Below, piece by piece: positions 60,189 to 64,000 of a stretch of 64,000 bases of DNA. Numbering within the stretch: position 1 is the stretch's first letter; every line of letters begins with the position of its first letter. This stretch comes from Flavobacterium sp. (lineage in GTDB: Bacteria > Bacteroidota > Bacteroidia > Flavobacteriales > Flavobacteriaceae): the NCBI RefSeq assembly GCF_039595935.1, contig NZ_JBCNKR010000006.1:1956001-2020000 (forward strand), given 5' to 3'. Below the pieces are notes generated by a model. The model was given only the letters and a program-made list of their open reading frames with translations, was not told the DNA's origin and did not search any database. A program made the position numbers and the translations under genes.

Positions 60189-60977
60189 TTAGATTTTTAT
60201 TTGTCCGTTTGAATCATAACTAAAAGTCCAACTTGATGTAGTCTGATTGCCAATAACATCATTAGAATATTGAATTTCTGTATATTTTCTAAAATTATTG
60301 TTTGAAAGTGAACGGTAGAAAAACTCATCTAATAAATATAATTTCTTGAAAGGATTTCCGGAACTGTCATAATCTTCAAAAGTTCTTATGATTTTTTCGC
60401 CTTTACTTACTCCATTTTGCTGCTCAAAATATTCTGATTTTGTCAAATTCCCATTTGCATCATAATAGAAATTTTCTACGTAAGAAATAACATAATCAGT
60501 AGGATCTGATGCATCATAAATCATATTAGGGAAAGTTGTAACTATTTTTTCAAGCTTATTTCCATTATATATAAAGCTTTGTTTTTTAGAGTGATAATTA
60601 TTAAATGTATTTGGGATTTCTTTTGATATAATTTGATTTGAAGAATTTAGGGTAACAAATCTTGTGTTTTTCGGTACGGTAAAATCCGGAGAAGTAGAAA
60701 AATTCTCGATAGTTACAGTATTGTTTACATAAGTAAAAGAAGTGTGAATATCTTTGCTGTACCTAGAACTGTAACCAGTCGAAACAGGTAACAATATAAA
60801 GCCGCCATTTTTCTTTATCAATCTTCGATCTGAATCATATTCAAAAGTAAAATTTTGACCATCTTGATTATTTAGACTGGGGTTTATTTCAGTAATTAAA
60901 GTTTCAGTATCTGGTGTGTCATCATTAGAGCAAGAAATAAAAAAAAGTCCAATAAATAAAAACTTCAGTAGTTTCAT
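60189..60977 (-). CDS. Lipoprotein with YD-repeat-like pattern
   Basis: 262 residues. The lipoprotein signal MKLLKFLFIGLFFISCSNDDT has the lipobox Cys at about 16, followed by Ser-Asn-Asp-Asp typical of Bacteroidota surface lipoproteins. The mature part has recurring FxYDxxxxL units (FTFEYDSDRRLIKKNG, NFYYDANGNLTKSE, WTFSYDSNGQIKI) of the YD/RHS-like beta-hairpin type. It is probably anchored in the outer membrane. Function unknown. Confidence 0.82.
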   Translation of the reverse strand: MKLLKFLFIGLFFISCSNDDTPDTETLITEINPSLNNQDGQNFTFEYDSDRRLIKKNGGFILLPVSTGYSSRYSKDIHTSFTYVNNTVTIENFSTSPDFTVPKNTRFVTLNSSNQIISKEIPNTFNNYHSKKQSFIYNGNKLEKIVTTFPNMIYDASDPTDYVISYVENFYYDANGNLTKSEYFEQQNGVSKGEKIIRTFEDYDSSGNPFKKLYLLDEFFYRSLSNNNFRKYTEIQYSNDVIGNQTTSSWTFSYDSNGQIKI

Positions 60978-61177
60978 TAGTTTAAAATTTCGGTTTTTGG
61001 TTATATATAATTTGGGTTAAAAATAGAATTTTTTAATAATCTGACTTCTTTTTTTTAAATGAAATTTTTTATTGTTTTTTTCTTAATATTGATTCTGTAA
61101 TAAAAGATGAATTTAGAACTAAATAATAAAAAAATATGCTACGGTTTGGTCGTGCTTTTTATTGTAATACAAATGAT

Positions 61178-61852
61178 TTATTTGCAGATATTCCAGAAAC
61201 TCATTTTTCTTCGTGTAGCAAATCCTAGTTTTTCATAAAGTTTTATTGCTCCAAGATTACTCTCAACAACATGTAGAAACGGAGTTTTGCCTTCATCGAA
61301 AACTGCATTTACAACATGCGAAGTTAGTTGTTTGGCGTAACCTTTTCCGGTATAATCCGGATGCGTTACAATAGCGCTGACTTCTGTAAATGCATTCATT
61401 TTCATACGCTCGCCAGCTACAGACACCAGTTTTTTATCATTAAAAATTCCGTAATAACTACCTAATAAAAACGTTTTGGGTTTAAAATATCCTGGCTGAA
61501 CTAAATTTACCAAATTGAATAATTCTTCGGCATGTTCTTCGGTTAATTTAATAATTTCATCACTAAAAGTTATCTGTATTTTTTCATAAATAATCATTTG
61601 CAGACAAACTAGTTCTTTAGTTATTTTTAAAGTATCTGCAATTTTGGGCTTTTCACCAACGATAAAGAAATTTTCGCATAATGATGCATACTTTTCTGTT
61701 GCTTCTAATGTGCTGTTATGATCCGAAAAACCACCAAATGGACAATAATCTTGATTGAAAAATTTGGTTCCGTTGTAATCTAATGCAAATTTTTTATGAC
61801 TTTCGCACAAAGAATTCCAAACAGGATTATCTAATTTATTTTCTTCTGTCAT
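61178..61852 (-). CDS. GNAT family N-acetyltransferase (FR47-like)
   Basis: 224 residues from the ATG at 61852. The C-terminal GNAT half carries SAIVTHPDYTGKGYAKQLTSHVVNAVFDEGKTPFLHVVESNLGAIKLYEKLGF, an FR47-like acetyl-CoA site. The N-terminal half (LVCLQMIIYEKIQI...) is divergent and probably substrate-specific. It lies 5 bp after the esterase gene on the same strand. Substrate unknown. Confidence 0.88.
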   Translation of the reverse strand: MTEENKLDNPVWNSLCESHKKFALDYNGTKFFNQDYCPFGGFSDHNSTLEATEKYASLCENFFIVGEKPKIADTLKITKELVCLQMIIYEKIQITFSDEIIKLTEEHAEELFNLVNLVQPGYFKPKTFLLGSYYGIFNDKKLVSVAGERMKMNAFTEVSAIVTHPDYTGKGYAKQLTSHVVNAVFDEGKTPFLHVVESNLGAIKLYEKLGFATRRKMSFWNICK

Positions 61853-61857
61853 CATTT

Positions 61858-62727
61858 TTATTCTTTTGATTTTGAATAAAAGAACTTAAAAGAATTCGAA
61901 ACCGCAGGATGCAAAATTGTTCCATGATTTTCTAAGGGAAAATAATCAAAATAAACTTTAATGCTTTTACTTTTTGATGCTTTTATTTTTTCTTCTAATA
62001 AATTAGCATCCACTTCCATAACTCTCGGGATTTGAGTTGGCGTTAAACCTTCTTTACCTACAGCAATGTAAATTTCTGTCTGCAGATTGAAACTCTCTTT
62101 AAAAATCTCAGAATCCTGATTTAAAATAGACCCATTATCCCACCATAAACTTGGGCTTACAATAACATATTTATTAAAAAGAGACGGTTTTTTGAATAAG
62201 ATTTCGGTTTCTAATAATCCGCCTAAAGACTGACCAATAATGGTTTTAGAATTTGTTGTTTTGTATTTTTTATCAATAAAAGGCTGTAATTCTTTTTCGA
62301 TAAAAGCGATAAATTTATCAGAATGTCCAGTGGTTGGGTATTTGGTTTTGTCATTTTCAATAGTTGTCGGAAAAGTAAAATCTCTTTTTCTGTCGACAGT
62401 AGCAATACCCACAACAATCGATTTTGGAACCTGATTGATCCATTCAAAACTATTAAACTGAACTAAACCCGAAATATGAATAAAATCTTCATCAGCAGAA
62501 CCATCCAATAAATAAATCACAGGATATTTTTCCTGATCTTTAGGATTATAACCTTCTGGAAGATAAATGTTTAAAATTCTGTTTTCGCCTAATTCTTTAG
62601 ATTGAATTTCATCGATAACACCTAAAACAAAAGGTTTACTTGTTTCTGTAGTTTTAGATTTGCTATTTTGGCTAAAAATAATTGTAGAGGTAAAAAATAT
62701 AAAAGTAAAGATGAAAAGCTTGTTCAT
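61858..62727 (-). CDS. Secreted esterase/alpha-beta hydrolase (IroE/Fes-like)
   Basis: 289 residues from the ATG at 62727 (signal peptide MNKLFIFTFIFFTSTIIFSQ); a longer in-frame start exists upstream but overlaps the SRPBCC gene and lacks a signal. The putative-esterase fold shows LNIYLPEGYNPKDQEKYPVIYLLDGSADEDF, the nucleophile elbow GQSLGGLLETEI and the C-terminal His in ENHGTILHPAV. Relatives hydrolyse ferric enterobactin or feruloyl-type esters. Substrate unknown. Confidence 0.87.
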   Translation of the reverse strand: MNKLFIFTFIFFTSTIIFSQNSKSKTTETSKPFVLGVIDEIQSKELGENRILNIYLPEGYNPKDQEKYPVIYLLDGSADEDFIHISGLVQFNSFEWINQVPKSIVVGIATVDRKRDFTFPTTIENDKTKYPTTGHSDKFIAFIEKELQPFIDKKYKTTNSKTIIGQSLGGLLETEILFKKPSLFNKYVIVSPSLWWDNGSILNQDSEIFKESFNLQTEIYIAVGKEGLTPTQIPRVMEVDANLLEEKIKASKSKSIKVYFDYFPLENHGTILHPAVSNSFKFFYSKSKE

Positions 62728-62812
62728 TATAGAAGTAAAAATGATTTGTAGAAAGACGAAAGTTACAATTTTTATTTTTTGAACTTTCGTCTTTTTTACA
62801 AATTGAGGAGAT

Positions 62813-63316
62813 TTATTTTGCTTTCTCAGCAAAAATCTTGTCCAGACCTTCCATTGCAATAGTGAAACCTTCTTTGAAACCCATTTCGATTATTTTTTCC
62901 AAATCAGATAAATTTTCATGTTTAATGGCGATATCAACAATGGTTGAATTTCCTTCTTCAGAAAAATTTACATTCCAATCTGATCTCGGAAAATCAGTGT
63001 TTAAATTTCCTTCGCTGTCGCTAAAGGCATCCAGATATTTAAAATTACTTTTCGGAGTGATTGAAGTAAAATCTGCAATTGCCCAATGTTCTTCGCCTTG
63101 CGGACCAATCATAGCATAAATTCTGCGTCCGCCTTCTTTAAAATCCATACTTTTTGTTTTGGATTTCCACGGAGCCGGCGCCCACCACTGATCTAAAATT
63201 TCAGGTTCTGTCCATGCTGACCAAACGTTTGATAATGAAGCATCAAATTCACGTTTTACATTCACGGTACTATTTTCTTTATCTACAGTAAAATTCATTA
63301 AAAGATTTGATTTCAT
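62813..63316 (-). CDS. SRPBCC/AHSA1 domain protein, tandem copy 2
   Basis: 167 residues: VNVKREFDASLSNVWSAWTEPEILDQWWAPAPWKS is the AHSA1 start motif; C-terminal GFKEGFTIAMEGLDKIFAEK. It is very similar along its whole length to the next gene upstream (63353-63853), with identical start MKSNLLMNF, so the two arose by tandem duplication. START-like ligand-binding fold, no enzyme activity assigned. Confidence 0.92.
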   Translation of the reverse strand: MKSNLLMNFTVDKENSTVNVKREFDASLSNVWSAWTEPEILDQWWAPAPWKSKTKSMDFKEGGRRIYAMIGPQGEEHWAIADFTSITPKSNFKYLDAFSDSEGNLNTDFPRSDWNVNFSEEGNSTIVDIAIKHENLSDLEKIIEMGFKEGFTIAMEGLDKIFAEKAK

Positions 63317-63352
63317 ATTCTTTAGATTTTAAATTCATTAATAAAAACAGTT

Positions 63353-63853
63353 TTATTTTCGGTCTTCAAAGATTTTGTCCAAAATTTGCATCGTGGCAGT
63401 AATTCCTTCTTTAAAGCCCATTTCGATTATTTTTTCCAACTCTTCAAGGCTGTCGCGTTTAATTGCAATATCAACAACAGTTAAATCTCCTTTTTCAGAA
63501 AATGTCAGGTCCCAATAAGAACTCCCGAAAATTGAATTTGGATTTCCTTCGGCGTCACAAAAAGTGGCAGAATGTTTAAAATTTGTTTTTGGAGAAATCG
63601 AAGTGTATTCAAAAAAACTCCAGCGTTTATCGCCTTCCGGTGTTACCATTGCATACAATCTTTTTCCGCCTTCTTTGAACTCCATACTTGTGGTTTCAGA
63701 TTTAAACGGAGCCGGTGCCCACCATTGATCTAAAATTTCTGGTTCTGTCCAGGCTGACCAAACATCAGCAAGCGATGCGTCGAATTCACGTTTTATATGT
63801 ACAGTCTTATTTTCTTTGTCAACATCAAAATTCATTAATAAATTAGATTTCAT
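63353..63853 (-). CDS. SRPBCC/AHSA1 domain protein, tandem copy 1
   Basis: 166 residues, paralogous to 62813-63316 (WSAWTEPEILDQWWAPAPFKS; EKIIEMGFKEGITATMQILDKIF). Its start overlaps the stop of the ArsR regulator by 11 bp, showing translational coupling to it. SRPBCC genes paired with ArsR repressors are common in Bacteroidota. Ligand unknown. Confidence 0.92.
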   Translation of the reverse strand: MKSNLLMNFDVDKENKTVHIKREFDASLADVWSAWTEPEILDQWWAPAPFKSETTSMEFKEGGKRLYAMVTPEGDKRWSFFEYTSISPKTNFKHSATFCDAEGNPNSIFGSSYWDLTFSEKGDLTVVDIAIKRDSLEELEKIIEMGFKEGITATMQILDKIFEDRK

Positions 63854-64000
63854 TTTTTTTAGATTTAAGATTAATTAATACTTGATCTAATTGATTAAAT
63901 CGGCTTTCCCAAATCTTTTTGAATTGCTCGAGCCATTGATCAACTTCTTTCATTTTTTCAATTTTGAGCTGATAATAAATTTCTCTGCCCACTTTTTTTC
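63843..64000 (-). CDS. ArsR family transcriptional regulator, C-terminal part
   Basis: An open frame from the window edge to TAA at 63845-63843, giving about 51 residues: KVGREIYYQLKIEKMKEVDQ then WLEQFKKIWESRFNQLDQ. This is the end of an ArsR-type winged helix (GR-x-xYY wing) and its dimerisation helix, as in the SRPBCC-linked ArsR regulators. The HTH and start lie outside the window. It overlaps the following SRPBCC gene by 11 bp. Confidence 0.85.
   Translation of the reverse strand, partial: KKVGREIYYQLKIEKMKEVDQWLEQFKKIWESRFNQLDQVLINLKSKKNEI

Overview
The window reads as an AT-rich chromosome segment of a Flavobacterium-type Bacteroidota. The evidence is the gene families (family 10 glycosylhydrolase, AmpG-like permease, RibB with a degenerate RibA-like half, CTnDOT-type tra/mob genes), promoter -7 boxes of the form TAnnTTTG, and several families of intergenic palindromic repeats. 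No species is assigned.

Positions 1 to about 12.5 kb are the right-hand part of a CTnDOT-like integrative and conjugative element (ICE). It has the start of mobC (coupling protein), mobB (relaxase), mobA, a string of three hairpins that is a good oriT candidate, traK-traL-traM-traN, a set of ICE hypotheticals, an excisionase-like DNA-binding protein, a 43-aa ORF and a tyrosine recombinase beside two identical tRNA-Ser(UGA) genes. The element looks internally deleted. A MauE/DoxX-like gene runs straight into the middle of traJ in another reading frame, and the usual genes from traA to the first part of traJ are absent between mobA and traK. Mobilisation parts remain, so it may be mobilisable but not self-transmissible.

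12.9-20.0 kb is housekeeping, all on the minus strand: acyl-CoA thioesterase, ribBX, lptF/G, lolA, ftsK, dgkA, tpx. 20.4-22.0 kb holds a small conserved protein, a thioredoxin and a 2-Cys peroxiredoxin. 22.1-28.9 kb is a muropeptide-recycling cluster: nagZ-like glycosidase, GNAT, TPR protein, ampG-like permease, family 10 glycosylhydrolase, anmK. 29.2-32.6 kb is a very AT-rich two-gene insert, an unknown 222-aa protein followed by an 886-aa PHP-phosphoesterase/SMC-like ATPase. It is the best candidate here for an undescribed defence-type system.

32.8-48 kb contains mscS, a D-2-hydroxyacid dehydrogenase/Fe-S fusion, a Tat-exported oxidoreductase, an amino-acid permease, a small secreted protein followed by an attC-like palindrome, a PLP lyase divergent from an Lrp regulator, lpdA and a lipocalin. 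48-57.8 kb holds pabB-tilS-dsbD, amtB, a Gfo/Idh/MocA oxidoreductase and yifB. 57.9-64 kb has an ABC-F protein with a structured leader, envelope hypotheticals, GNAT, esterase, two tandem SRPBCC proteins and the end of an ArsR regulator coupled to them.

Intergenic spaces are rich in palindromic and tandem repeats. These are listed separately because they recur within the window and explain most gene-free stretches.
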